From the NCBI GenBank assembly GCA_022842185.1, contig JALHQB010000034.1, positions 1 through 50,901 on the forward strand: a stretch of 50,901 nt of DNA, written 5' to 3'. Position numbers and translations under genes: made by a program. Origin of the DNA: Acetobacteraceae bacterium. GTDB taxonomy: Bacteria; Pseudomonadota; Alphaproteobacteria; Acetobacterales; Acetobacteraceae. Shown piece after piece: positions 24,146 to 31,812 of this stretch. The first letter of the stretch is position 1; each line of letters starts with the position of its first letter. The notes below the pieces were generated by a model. That model saw only the letters and a program-made list of their open reading frames with translations. It did no database searches and was not told where the DNA came from.

Positions 24146-24904
24146 TCAGTCCGGCGCCGCCGGAATCACGGCGTTGGCCAGCATCAGCAGCACCACCGCG
24201 AGCGGCAGGCAGGCGGCAAGGCCTATCCTGCCGAAGGTCATCGCCCCGATCACGCCGCCCACCGCGAAGCTCGCGAGCAGTCCGGCCAGCAGCCTTATCC
24301 TGGCACGATCGGCGAAGACCTTCGGCATGTCGCCCCGCTTATCGGCGTTCCAGTAGGTGAGCTTGCCGATCTCGATGCCGAGGTCGGTGACGATGCCGGT
24401 GACATGGGTGGTGCGCATCCGCGCGCCAGAGATCTTCGTGATGCAGGCATTCTGCACGCCCATCAGGAAGCACAGCAGCGGCACAAGCGGGATCGCGACA
24501 CGCTCGGTGGGCAACACCGCCCCCATGATGCCGAAGGCCAGCAGCAGCCCGGCCTCGACCAGCAGCGGCAGGGCGTAGCGGCTGCGCCAGCCAAGCCGTT
24601 TGCCGAGATTGATCAGCCAGGCGGAATGCGCCGCGCCGGCCATGAAGGACAGCAGCGCCAGCAGCCCCGCCAGCACCACCTGGCCCATCGCGAGGGCCGC
24701 ATGGTCGGCCATGGCCGAGACGATGCCCGACATGTGGGAGGTGTACTGGCCGACGATCATGAAGCCGCCGGCATTGATGGCGCCGGCGACGAAGGTCAGG
24801 GTGAGGCCGAGTTGCGTCTCGCTCGCCTCCGCCCGCAGCCAGCGCCGCGCGACGGTCCGCACGGTCTGCCAGCGTCCCTCAGGATCGGGTTCGGTGCGAA
24901 GCAT
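24146..24904 (-). CDS. YoaK family (DUF1275) membrane protein
   Basis: 252 residues with about six hydrophobic segments. DUF1275 marks are TLTFVAGAINAGGFMIVGQY followed by TSHMSGIVSAMAD, then LLCFLMGVQNACITKISGAR and the THVTGIVTDLG motif. Proteins of this family are integral membrane proteins of unknown transport or sensing role. It is convergent with the ABC exporter (10 bases apart) and not obviously in an operon. Confidence 0.88.
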   Translation of the reverse strand: MLRTEPDPEGRWQTVRTVARRWLRAEASETQLGLTLTFVAGAINAGGFMIVGQYTSHMSGIVSAMADHAALAMGQVVLAGLLALLSFMAGAAHSAWLINLGKRLGWRSRYALPLLVEAGLLLAFGIMGAVLPTERVAIPLVPLLCFLMGVQNACITKISGARMRTTHVTGIVTDLGIEIGKLTYWNADKRGDMPKVFADRARIRLLAGLLASFAVGGVIGAMTFGRIGLAACLPLAVVLLMLANAVIPAAPD

Positions 24905-24995
24905 GGTGCCGTTTCTAGCGTGGCTGCACGCACCGAACCGAGGGCGGCCGACGCATGGCCGCCATCGGTCAGACGCCGGCGCCAGTGGCGGTGCA

Positions 24996-25017
24996 GCCCG
25001 TCCTATCCAGGACGGGC
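24996..25017 (-). terminator. Hairpin after the Bug-type gene
   Basis: GCCCGTCCT (24996-25004) pairs with AGGACGGGC (25009-25017) around a four-base loop, about 25 bases past the stop at 25043. No T tract follows, so it may be a rho-independent terminator of the weak GC-rich kind. Confidence 0.45.
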
Positions 25018-25042
25018 AGAGCGGATCCGACCGGCGCTGCGC

Positions 25043-26032
25043 TCAATCCACCGTCGCGCCCGAAACCCGCACCACCTCGGCCCAACGGGCCACATCGGCG
25101 GCCAGCGTCTGGCGAAACTGTTCCGGGCTGTTCGGCGCGGCCGGCGGGGTGATCGCCTGGTTCTGGATCAGCCATTCACGGAATTCGGGTGTCGAGATGA
25201 TTCGGTTCACCTCGGCATTCATGCGCGTGACGATCGGCGCCGGCAGGTTGGCGGGCGCGAGCAGCCCGTACCACGTGGAGGTATCCATCGGGGCCAGGCC
25301 GCAGGCCTCCGACACGGTGGGCACATCCGGCAGCGCGGCCAGTCGTTCGCGCGTCATCACCACGATGGGCCGCACTTGGCCCTGCCGGATCGCGCCCATC
25401 GCGGCGCCGGTCTGGTTGAAGAACAGGTCGGTCTCCCCGGCGAGCAGCGAGGTCATGGCACCCGGCTGGCCGCGATAGGGCACGTGCAGCATGTCGAGCT
25501 GCGCCGCGGTGCCGAACTGCGCCCCGGCCAGATGCGTCGAGGCGCCATTGCCGGTTGAGGCATAGGTGACCGCCTGCGGCCGTGCCCGCGCCGCCGCCAG
25601 CACGTCCTGGCAGCTGCGCAGGTTGGGGCGCTTCTCAGGGCTGACGATCATCACGTTCGGCACGTCGCCGAGCAGCACCACGGGCGTGAAATCGCGGATC
25701 ACGTCGAAGGGCAGGCGCCGGTACAGCGCGGCATTGATCGCATGGGTGCCGGCGGTGCCGATCAGGAAGGTGTAGCCATCGGCGGGCTGCCGCGCGACGT
25801 ATTCGGACGCGATATTGCCGCCCGCGCCGGTGCGGTTGTCCACCACCACGGGCACGCCGAGGGCGCGGGTCAGCGGCTCGGCCAGGCGGCGGGCATAGAT
25901 GTCGGTGCCCGCGCTGTTGGGGAAGCCGCCCATGATGGTGATGGGGCGGTTCGGCCAGGGGGCATCCTGCGCGACCGCCGGCAGGGCTGTGGTGGCGGCG
26001 AGGGCCGCGGCGAAAAGCGTACGACGCAACAT
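25043..26032 (-). CDS. Tripartite tricarboxylate transporter substrate-binding protein (Bug family)
   Basis: 329-residue periplasmic binding protein. The signal peptide is LRRTLFAAALAATTALPAVA, cut after AVAQ. Bug family motifs follow: WPNRPITIMGGFPNSAGTD, VVVDNRTGAGGNIASEYVAR, the PYRG loop in MLHVPYRGQPGAMTSLLAGE, and DVPTVSEAC. Such proteins bind carboxylates or amides; no TctA/TctB membrane genes are adjacent, which is common for orphan Bug genes. Start: the ATG at 26032 has AGGAGA upstream; the frame is open to 26185 without recognisable content. Divergent from the racemase-like gene, possibly controlled with it. Confidence 0.92.
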   Translation of the reverse strand: MLRRTLFAAALAATTALPAVAQDAPWPNRPITIMGGFPNSAGTDIYARRLAEPLTRALGVPVVVDNRTGAGGNIASEYVARQPADGYTFLIGTAGTHAINAALYRRLPFDVIRDFTPVVLLGDVPNVMIVSPEKRPNLRSCQDVLAAARARPQAVTYASTGNGASTHLAGAQFGTAAQLDMLHVPYRGQPGAMTSLLAGETDLFFNQTGAAMGAIRQGQVRPIVVMTRERLAALPDVPTVSEACGLAPMDTSTWYGLLAPANLPAPIVTRMNAEVNRIISTPEFREWLIQNQAITPPAAPNSPEQFRQTLAADVARWAEVVRVSGATVD

Positions 26033-26183
26033 GGTCCCGGTCTCCTGTGGTTGACGTGTGGATCTGTGGCCAGGCGCGACGGCGCCAGAGTCGATCCCGC
26101 GGGAGCGGTGTCGCAGGTGGCGTGCGTTCAAACACGGCCGCGGCAGTTCCACGCGCGTTCGAACGGCTCTAGCCTGCCCGGCC

Positions 26184-26933
26184 ATGAACGTCTCCTCCCC
26201 TGTCCCAAGCCTCGCGCGGATCGCGCGTGGCGGGAAGCCCGTTCAGGGCGCGCCGCTCGGCATCATCATGCTGGAGACGCGGTTCCCGCGCATTCCGGGC
26301 GATATCGGCAATGGCCTGACCTGGCCCTTCCCGGTGCTGTACCGTGTGGTGGAGGGTGCCACCCCTGAACGGGTGGTGCTGCAAGGCGCGCGCGGCCTGC
26401 TGCCCGACTTCATCGCCGCGGCGCGGGGCTTGGTGGCCCTGGGCGCGGAGGCGATCACCACCAGCTGCGGCTTCCTGTGCATCTTCCAGAAGGAGATCGC
26501 GGCGGCGGTCGGCGTGCCGGTCGCCACGTCATCGTTGTTGCAGGTGCCCTGGGTCGAGGCGCTGTTGCCGCCGGGCCAGCGCGTCGGCGTGATCACCGCC
26601 AGCCGGCCATCGCTGACGCCGGCGCATTTCGCCGCGGCCGGGATGGCGCCCGACACGCCGGTGATCGGCGTGGAGGGCGGGCGGGAGCTGTTCCGGGTGC
26701 TGGTGCGCCAGGACAAGGCGGAGCTGGATGCGGTGGCGGCGGAACAGGACATGCTCGATGCCGGTCGCGCGTTGGTCGCGGCGCATCCGGAGGTCGGTGC
26801 CATCGTGCTGGAATGCACCAACATGCCGCCATACGCGGCGGCGTTGCAGGCGGCGCTGGGGATTCCGGTGCATGACGTGGTGTCGCTCGGCGCCTATCTG
26901 CACGCCGGGCTGCGGCCGCGTCGCTACGGCTGA
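26184..26933 (+). CDS. Aspartate/glutamate racemase family protein
   Basis: 249 residues of the Asp/Glu/hydantoin racemase fold. Two cysteines at the expected sites are visible: one in EAITTSCGFLCIFQ, one in GAIVLECTNMPPY. The C-terminal domain carries GIPVHDVVSLGAYL. Such pairs are the two-base catalytic residues of cofactor-independent racemases and maleate isomerase-like enzymes. Start: ATG at 26184. Divergent from the Bug gene over about 150 bases; a shared ligand such as a dicarboxylate is conceivable but not shown. Confidence 0.82.
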   Translation: MNVSSPVPSLARIARGGKPVQGAPLGIIMLETRFPRIPGDIGNGLTWPFPVLYRVVEGATPERVVLQGARGLLPDFIAAARGLVALGAEAITTSCGFLCIFQKEIAAAVGVPVATSSLLQVPWVEALLPPGQRVGVITASRPSLTPAHFAAAGMAPDTPVIGVEGGRELFRVLVRQDKAELDAVAAEQDMLDAGRALVAAHPEVGAIVLECTNMPPYAAALQAALGIPVHDVVSLGAYLHAGLRPRRYG

Positions 26934-27002
26934 CAGCAGCGAGGGACGCTCCGGTTCGATGCATGGCGTCGGGCGGCGACCAGCCGCCGTGCCAGCGGTC
27001 CG

Positions 27003-27018
27003 GCGGCCGAAGGGCCGC
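27003..27018 (-). terminator. GNRA-like tetraloop hairpin after flagellin
   Basis: GCGGCC (27003-27008) and GGCCGC (27013-27018) enclose a four-base loop, a few bases past the flagellin stop at 27025. It may serve both the flagellin and the convergent racemase-like gene. No T tract. Confidence 0.4.
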
Positions 27019-27024
27019 GCGCGA

Positions 27025-27861
27025 TCAGCCCTGGAACAGGCTGAGCAGCGATTGCGGCGCCTGGTTGGCGATGGACAGCGACTGGGTGCCGAGCTGCTGG
27101 CGAATTTGCAGGGCCTGCAACCGCGCTGATTCCTTGGCGAGATCCGCATCGATCAGCGCGCCCAGGCCGCCTTCGAGCGCATCGAGCTTGTCGCGGTTGT
27201 AGCCGACCTGGGCATCGACATAGCGGCTGTCGGACCCGAAGCGGTTCAACGCATCGGCGATCTGCGTGTTCACCGTGGCCCAGTCACCGCCCGAACCCAG
27301 CGCCGCCTGCGCCGTGGCGGCATCGGCCGGGGCGGCGGCCACGATCATCGTACCGGCGCCATCGGCGGCGGTCAGAGTGTAGGTGGTGCCCGATTCATTG
27401 CGGGTGGTGGTGATGTCACCGCCGCCATTGGCGGCATTGGTGTCGAGCAGCGTGCGGCCATTGTAGGTCGCATCCTGGATGAAGTTCTGGACCTGCGTGC
27501 GCAGCGCTTCGTACTGGGCGTTGTACTGCGCGCGCTGGTCGGTGTTCAGAGTGTCATCGGCCAGGCGGACCAGGGTCTCCCGCACCTTGGTCATGGTGTC
27601 GGAGACCTTGGTGAGGCCGGCGAGCGCGGTATCGAGCACGCCCTTCACGCCACCCAGTTGTTCATTGGCCGCCGTCAGGCCGGCGACATCGGCGCGCACC
27701 GACTGGGCGACGGCAAAGGCCGCGCCGTCATCCTTCGCATCCGAGACGCGAAAGCCGGTCGAGACGCGCTTCTGCGTGGTGTTCAGCGCCTCATTCGTGC
27801 GATTCAGCGACTGCAGCGCCACCATGGCGCCGACGTTCGTATTCACCGAATTGAGGCTCAT
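27025..27861 (-). CDS. Flagellin
   Basis: 278-residue filament protein. The N-terminal D0/D1 helix is typical (SLNSVNTNVGAMVALQSLNR, then VSTGFRVSDAKDDGAAFAVA). The C-terminal D0 helix is LQIRQQLGTQSLSIANQAPQ. Between them lies only a short Ala/Thr-rich region, so the surface domains D2/D3 are absent, as in many alphaproteobacteria. Start: ATG at 27861 preceded by AAGGGAAGA. No other flagellar gene (FlaF, FlbT, hook, basal body) is adjacent, so it is an orphan locus. I looked for a sigma-28 or sigma-54 promoter upstream and did not find a convincing one. Confidence 0.95.
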   Translation of the reverse strand: MSLNSVNTNVGAMVALQSLNRTNEALNTTQKRVSTGFRVSDAKDDGAAFAVAQSVRADVAGLTAANEQLGGVKGVLDTALAGLTKVSDTMTKVRETLVRLADDTLNTDQRAQYNAQYEALRTQVQNFIQDATYNGRTLLDTNAANGGGDITTTRNESGTTYTLTAADGAGTMIVAAAPADAATAQAALGSGGDWATVNTQIADALNRFGSDSRYVDAQVGYNRDKLDALEGGLGALIDADLAKESARLQALQIRQQLGTQSLSIANQAPQSLLSLFQG

Positions 27862-27991
27862 CGGGATCTTCCCTTCACAGTGACGGGATATTCCCGCCGC
27901 GGCCCCACTGTGGCGCTGACATGTGAACGGATCGCTAACCGCGGCGAGTCTTTTTTGCCCTCAAACGGCGGGCGGGCCGCATCCGCGGCGC

Positions 27992-28057
27992 TAGAACGTG
28001 ATCGGTCTACATTCGTACACCGATCACGCTCTAAACCTTTGTTTTATCGTGTGATTC
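27992..28057 (-). repeat. Dispersed intergenic repeat, family 2, copy B
   Basis: TAGAACGTGATCGGT (27992-28006) pairs with ACCGATCACGCTCTA (28019-28033) with one mismatch and a 12-base loop. The adjoining minus-strand sequence (28022-28057), reading AATCACACGATAAAACAAAG then TTTAGAGCGTGATCG, matches the stretch 19234-19266 with a few changes. Confidence 0.6.
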
Positions 28058-28098
28058 AGACCTTCGGTGCGTTCGCACCTACGGCCATCACGCTCCAG

Positions 28099-28301
28099 CC
28101 TCCGCGCCCCGTCATGGCGCGCCGGGGATGGAGGTTGGTCTGGGCGCGGTCGCGCTGTGCGCTCGCGGCCCGAGGCAGGGCCTCGGGCTGTTTGGATTCG
28201 ATTTTCAACGGCGGACTGGCAGCATCCGCGCCCCTTGCCTCCGCGCCCCGTCATGGCGCGCCGTTGATGAAGGTTGGTCTGGGCGCGGTCGCGCTGTGCG
28301 C
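28099..28301 (+). repeat. Pair of 64-base direct repeats
   Basis: The stretch 28099-28162 recurs at 28238-28301, 139 bases on, with only a few differences in the middle (around 28123-28132 against 28262-28271). Both copies run from CCTCCGCGCCCCGTCATGGC to GGGCGCGGTCGCGCTGTGCG. No function is evident; a duplicated non-coding segment. Confidence 0.75.
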
Positions 28302-28373
28302 CCGCCGACCACGGCGCGCGGCGACCCGACTCCATCCATTCCGGTGCGTGGGCAGGCCAAATCGGGCCGTCGG

Positions 28374-28413
28374 GCAAAGAAAAGGCCCCGTGCCTTGCGG
28401 CGACGGGGCCTTT
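28374..28413 (-). terminator. Intrinsic terminator of the cold-shock gene
   Basis: AAAGGCCCCGT (28381-28391) and ACGGGGCCTTT (28403-28413) are a perfect 11-base stem with an 11-base loop. On the minus strand the stem is followed by TTTTCTTTG, the U-tract of a classic rho-independent terminator, 18 bases past the stop at 28431. Confidence 0.85.
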
Positions 28414-28430
28414 CGGAACAGCCGCGAAGG

Positions 28431-29249
28431 CTATTCCTTCATGTTCACGGCTTGGCGGCCACGCTGGCCGTCACGCACTTCCAGGTTGACCTTTTCGCCC
28501 TGCTGGACGTCCTGCTTGCCGGCGCGCTGGAGGACGGAGGAATGCAGGAACACGTCCTGACCACCATCCTCGGGCGTCACGAAGCCAAAGCCACGGACCT
28601 GGTCGAACCACTTGACCGTGCCGTTGACGTCGTAGGTCGGACCACCTTCGTCACGACCACCGAAGTCACGGCGCGGCGGCGGACGGTCACCGAAGGCGCG
28701 CGGCGCGCGGTCGCCGAAGCCACCACCGCCACCGGGCGGGCCACCGAAGTCACGGCGCGGCGGACGGTCGCCGAAGCCACCACCGCCACCGAAGCCACCG
28801 CCACCACCGAAATCACGGCGCGGGGGACGGTCGCCGAAGCCACCGCCGCCACCGAAGTCACGGCGCGGGGGGCGGTCGCCGAAGCCACCGCCGCCACCGG
28901 GCGGGCCACCGAAGTCGCGGCGCGGGGGACGGTCGCCGAAGCCACCGCCGCCACCGAAGTCACGCCGCGGCGGACGCGCGCCGGCGCCGGCGGCACCACC
29001 GCCCTCGCCACGCTTCAGTTCGACGATGCGGGTGACGAGACGGCGGCCCTGCCGGTCGGAGCCGATCTCGCAGACCAGCTTGTCACCGGTGTCGGGCGGC
29101 TCGATCCCGGCCTCGGTCAGGGCCGAGGCATGGAAGAAGACGTCGTTGCCATCGGGTCCAAGCACGAAGCCGAAGCCCTTGCGGCTGTTGTACCATTTCA
29201 CCTCGGCCTCGATCGGGCCGGTGCCACCCTGGTTGTCGTATTCAGACAC
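28431..29249 (-). CDS. Double cold-shock-domain protein with Arg/Gly-rich repeat linker
   Basis: 272 residues. The first cold-shock domain (about 13-80) has RNP1 KGFGFV and RNP2 DVFFH; the second (about 205-272) has RGFGFV and DVFLH. Between them, about 120 residues consist of repeats of RPPRRDFGG joined by glycine runs (GGGGGFGD), five near-identical units and one RPPPRRDFGG variant. Cold-shock domains bind single-stranded RNA/DNA; the RGG-like linker should add RNA binding and disorder. The DNA of the linker (about 28655-28981) is itself tandemly repeated. Start: GTG at 29249 (SEYDNQGG) is preferred on protein appearance, but its AGGA is very close; TTG at 29267 would add six residues. It has its own strong terminator. 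Confidence 0.88.
   Translation of the reverse strand: MSEYDNQGGTGPIEAEVKWYNSRKGFGFVLGPDGNDVFFHASALTEAGIEPPDTGDKLVCEIGSDRQGRRLVTRIVELKRGEGGGAAGAGARPPRRDFGGGGGFGDRPPRRDFGGPPGGGGGFGDRPPRRDFGGGGGFGDRPPRRDFGGGGGFGGGGGFGDRPPRRDFGGPPGGGGGFGDRAPRAFGDRPPPRRDFGGRDEGGPTYDVNGTVKWFDQVRGFGFVTPEDGGQDVFLHSSVLQRAGKQDVQQGEKVNLEVRDGQRGRQAVNMKE
28655..28981 (-). repeat. Coding tandem repeats in the cold-shock gene linker
   Basis: Imperfect units of about 40-50 bases encode glycine runs plus GDRPPRRDFGG. Units differ by the presence of GGPPGGGGG or GGGGG spacers, a pattern expected from slippage or recombination between repeats. Length may vary among strains. Confidence 0.8.
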
Positions 29250-29356
29250 GTTCCTGCAGGTCCACAAATTCAGGCGACCCTGCGGGATGCAGGGGCGCTA
29301 CATGTCAGGATGGCACCCCGGACAAGCGAAAGCGAGCGAAATTCGCAACGCCCGAT

Positions 29357-30652
29357 TCAGGCGAATCGGCGGGGATCGAACGGCGAAATCGGGATTTCAG
29401 CTTCCTGCCCGGCCAGCAGGTCCGCGACCACCCGGCCGGTCCGCGCCGCCGCGACAAGGCCGGTATGACCATGCCCGAAGGCGTGGACGATGTCCGGGGT
29501 GGCGCGGGCGAATCCAAGGCAGGGCTTGCCATCCGGCATGGACGGGCGATGGCCCATCCAGACCTTCACCCGTTCGGCCGGCAGGTCGCGCGGCAGGCCG
29601 GGAAAGCAGCGCAGCAGGTGATCGCGCAGGATCTCGGCGCGCTTCCAGTTCGGCGCGGCATCGAGCCCGGCGATCTCCACCTGGCCGGCGCAGCGCAGGC
29701 CGCCGCGCGTCCGCATCACCGACATCTTACCGTCCGACGGCATCAGCCCATGGCGCGGGGAGACTTCGGGGTCCGACAGTTCCGCGTGATAGCCGCGCTC
29801 GGTCTCCAGCGGCACATGGTCCCCCGCGGCGGCGGCGAGCGGCTTGGCATGCGCGCCGGCGGCGATCACCGCGGCATCGACTTCGATCGGACCCTGGTCG
29901 GTCTGCACCGCCGTCAGACGGCCCCTGTCGATCACGAAGCCTGTGGCGCGCGCCCGCGCCAACCGCGCCCCCTGCCCCACCGCATGGGCAACCAGCGCGG
30001 CGGTATAGGCGCCCGGGTCGGTGCAATGCCCGCCTTCCTCGACCATCACGCCGAGGGTGTAGCGGCGGTCGAGTTCCGGCTCACGCTGGCGCAATTCATC
30101 GGCATCGAGTTCCAGCCAGCGCACGCCCACCTTGTGGCGGATGTCCCAGGCATTCGCCTCGGCCTCGAATGCGGCGCGGGACGGATAGACGTAGATCAGG
30201 CCGCGTCGTTCGATCAGATGGCCGACGCCGGCCTCATCCGCCAGCCGCTGGTGCAGCGCGGGGGCATCGACCACCAGCGGGCGCAGGGCGCGCGCCGCTT
30301 CTTCCACCGCGTCCCACGTCCAGCCGGCGCGCAGGTAGCGCATCAGCCAAGGTGCCACGCGCGGCAGGTAGGACCAACGGATCGCCAGCGGGCCCAGCGG
30401 GTCCATCAGGAATTTCGGCACCTTCTTCCACAGCCCCGGGAAGGCCGGCGGGATCACCGACATGGGGCTGAGCCAGCAGCCATTGCCATAGGAGGCGGAT
30501 TGTTCCCCGCCCGGTTCGGCTGGGTCGATGATGGTGACGCGGTGGCCGTAGCGCAGGGCTTCGACCGCCGAGCAGGCACCGACGATGCCGGCACCGATGA
30601 TGGCGACGTGGCGCGGCCGGGCCTGGGGCTGGCTGTCGGCGGACGCGCTCAT
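29357..30652 (-). CDS. FAD-dependent D-amino-acid dehydrogenase family protein (DadA-like)
   Basis: 431 residues. The N-terminal dinucleotide-binding motif is HVAIIGAGIVGACSAVEAL, followed by the DAO-family segment GEQSASYGNGCWLSPMS. The C-terminal FAD-binding part is IVHAFGHGHTGLVAAARTGR. The overall layout is that of DadA, which deaminates D-amino acids to keto acids and passes electrons to the respiratory chain; related oxidases take glycine or N-methyl amino acids. Start: the ATG at 30652 overlaps the stop of the upstream isomerase-like gene, so the two are translationally coupled; the frame is open to 30826 without recognisable content. Substrate not certain. Confidence 0.85.
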   Translation of the reverse strand: MSASADSQPQARPRHVAIIGAGIVGACSAVEALRYGHRVTIIDPAEPGGEQSASYGNGCWLSPMSVIPPAFPGLWKKVPKFLMDPLGPLAIRWSYLPRVAPWLMRYLRAGWTWDAVEEAARALRPLVVDAPALHQRLADEAGVGHLIERRGLIYVYPSRAAFEAEANAWDIRHKVGVRWLELDADELRQREPELDRRYTLGVMVEEGGHCTDPGAYTAALVAHAVGQGARLARARATGFVIDRGRLTAVQTDQGPIEVDAAVIAAGAHAKPLAAAAGDHVPLETERGYHAELSDPEVSPRHGLMPSDGKMSVMRTRGGLRCAGQVEIAGLDAAPNWKRAEILRDHLLRCFPGLPRDLPAERVKVWMGHRPSMPDGKPCLGFARATPDIVHAFGHGHTGLVAAARTGRVVADLLAGQEAEIPISPFDPRRFA

Positions 30653-31299
30653 GCCGCTCGGGTTTTCGCGATCTTGGCGGAAGGCCCGGACTGGACCTGT
30701 TCCCCGGCCAGGTGCTTGTCCAGGAAGAACAGCCGGTCCTGCCCCCACAGCCAGAGGTCGCCGCAGAAAAAAGTGGGCGCGCCATAGACGCCGCGGCTCA
30801 CCGCTTCCTGATTGTTGCGGTCCCATTCGGCGTCGATGGACTGGCTTTCCTCCTCACGGTGGAGCGCCTCGCCGGGCAGGCCTTCCTCCTCGGCGATGGC
30901 GACGCGCACGCGGGGGTCGGCGATGTCGCGGTCTTCCACCCACAGGGCGCGCAGCATCGCCTGGGACAGCGCCATCGCATCCAGCCCGCGCGCCTGCGCC
31001 GCCATCACCATGCGCCCGGCCTGGCGCTGGTCCGAGGGCGGGTAGTGCTTGGGCTTCAGTTTCAACGGGATGTTCAGGTGGCGCGACCAGCGGTCGAGTT
31101 CCAGCGCGTGATAATCCTGCCGCGGTTCGGGCCGGGTGCGCAGCGGGATGCCGCCGGTATGCTTGATCACCAGCCGGAAATCATAGGGCCGAAGCAGCAG
31201 CGTCGCGCCATGGCGGCGGACGATGTCGGTCAGCTGCGGCCCACCGAGGTACATCCACGGGGAGGAGAGCGTGTAGAAGCATTCCACCGCCTGGCCCAT
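30649..31299 (-). CDS. DsbA-fold 2-hydroxychromene-2-carboxylate isomerase-like protein
   Basis: 216-residue thioredoxin-fold protein of the GST-kappa/NahD group. It starts ECFYTLSSPWMYLGGPQL, with a serine where DsbA has cysteine, as in the isomerases. The helical insertion and the late GVYGAPTFFCGDLWLWGQDR with cis-Pro loop (GAPTFF) are typical. In aromatic pathways such enzymes isomerise ring-cleavage intermediates using glutathione; no such pathway is nearby, so the true substrate is open. Start: ATG at 31299 with GAAGGGG upstream, or a GTG at 31308 overlapping the HpxZ stop. Either way it is in the HpxZ-DadA operon. Confidence 0.82.
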   Translation of the reverse strand: MGQAVECFYTLSSPWMYLGGPQLTDIVRRHGATLLLRPYDFRLVIKHTGGIPLRTRPEPRQDYHALELDRWSRHLNIPLKLKPKHYPPSDQRQAGRMVMAAQARGLDAMALSQAMLRALWVEDRDIADPRVRVAIAEEEGLPGEALHREEESQSIDAEWDRNNQEAVSRGVYGAPTFFCGDLWLWGQDRLFFLDKHLAGEQVQSGPSAKIAKTRAA

Positions 31300-31304
31300 G
31301 GCGT

Positions 31305-31709
31305 TCACCCCTTCTGTGTGCGGCCGGGATCATGCCCCGCGAGCAGCGAGACATGCGCGGAGACGACGCGCCAGCCATGGTCGGGCAGGCGCGCCATGAT
31401 CTTGGTCTCGCGGCCGACCAGCCCGGTGCCGACGCGTTCATATTCCAGATGCGTGCAGGCGAAGTCGCGGCCGAAGGATGTGATGTGGATGCGCTTCTGG
31501 ATGCGCGGGGCATAGGTCTTCACCGTGGCGCGGAAGGCGCGGATGGCGTCGATGCCGTACAGGATTTCGGTGACGCCGAAGCGCACGGTGCGCGGGTCCG
31601 GCCAGAACGATGCATCGAGGACCGACGTATCGTTGTTGGCGATGGCGGTCTCGTAGCGATCGAAGACCGCGCGGGCCTCGGCGATCACCTCGGGGTTGTC
31701 GATCTCCAC
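31305..31709 (-). CDS. hpxZ: HpxZ / AtzH-like protein (NTF2 fold)
   Basis: 134 residues of the DUF3225/AtzH-like family, a SnoaL-type cone fold. Typical segments are VIAEARAVFDRYETAIANND, FWPDPRTVRFGVTEILYGID and the C-terminal GRETKIMARLPDHGWRVVSA. HpxZ is found with oxalurate amidohydrolase genes, and AtzH with amidases of triazine or ureide breakdown. No amidase is adjacent here, so the partner is missing from the window. Start: GTG at 31709 behind GGGAGG; the frame is open to 31802 but that part is unrelated. First gene of the three-gene operon. Confidence 0.8.
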   Translation of the reverse strand: MEIDNPEVIAEARAVFDRYETAIANNDTSVLDASFWPDPRTVRFGVTEILYGIDAIRAFRATVKTYAPRIQKRIHITSFGRDFACTHLEYERVGTGLVGRETKIMARLPDHGWRVVSAHVSLLAGHDPGRTQKG

Positions 31710-31762
31710 GGTATGCGCCTCCCGGTTGGTCGGGCCAGCATGCCGCGCGCCGCGGTGGAACG

Positions 31763-31792
31763 CAAAAGGGCCGGGCGACGCCGCCCGGCCCT
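31763..31792 (-). terminator. Intrinsic terminator of the molybdenum hydroxylase operon
   Basis: AGGGCCGGGCG (31767-31777) and CGCCCGGCCCT (31782-31792) form a perfect 11-base stem with a four-base loop. On the minus strand it is followed by TTTTGCG. It lies 20 bases past the stop of the medium-subunit gene and separates it from hpxZ. Confidence 0.8.
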
Positions 31793-31812
31793 GCCTTGCC
31801 ATGCCCGGTGGT

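Larger units (their letters stand above)
27862..28430. other. 569-base intergenic region with repeats and a terminator
   Basis: No gene is supported between flagellin and the cold-shock gene. It contains the flagellin leader, a dispersed repeat (27992-28057), a near-perfect 64-base direct repeat (28099-28162 and 28238-28301), and the terminator of the cold-shock gene (28374-28413). Open frames here are GC-frame artefacts. Confidence 0.6.

Noticed and set aside
24089..25558. 489-codon plus-strand frame across the YoaK and Bug genes
   Set aside because: It spans two real genes and their spacer and has no recognisable domain.
28655..28981. Possible CRISPR array because of regular repeats
   Set aside because: Repeats are in frame, differ in spacer length and encode the linker of the cold-shock protein; spacers are not unique sequences and no cas gene is present.
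28128..29468. Plus-strand frame with Thr/Ala/Glu repeats opposite the cold-shock gene
   Set aside because: The repeats are the antisense reading of the RPPRRDFGG units; the minus strand has two true cold-shock domains and a terminator.
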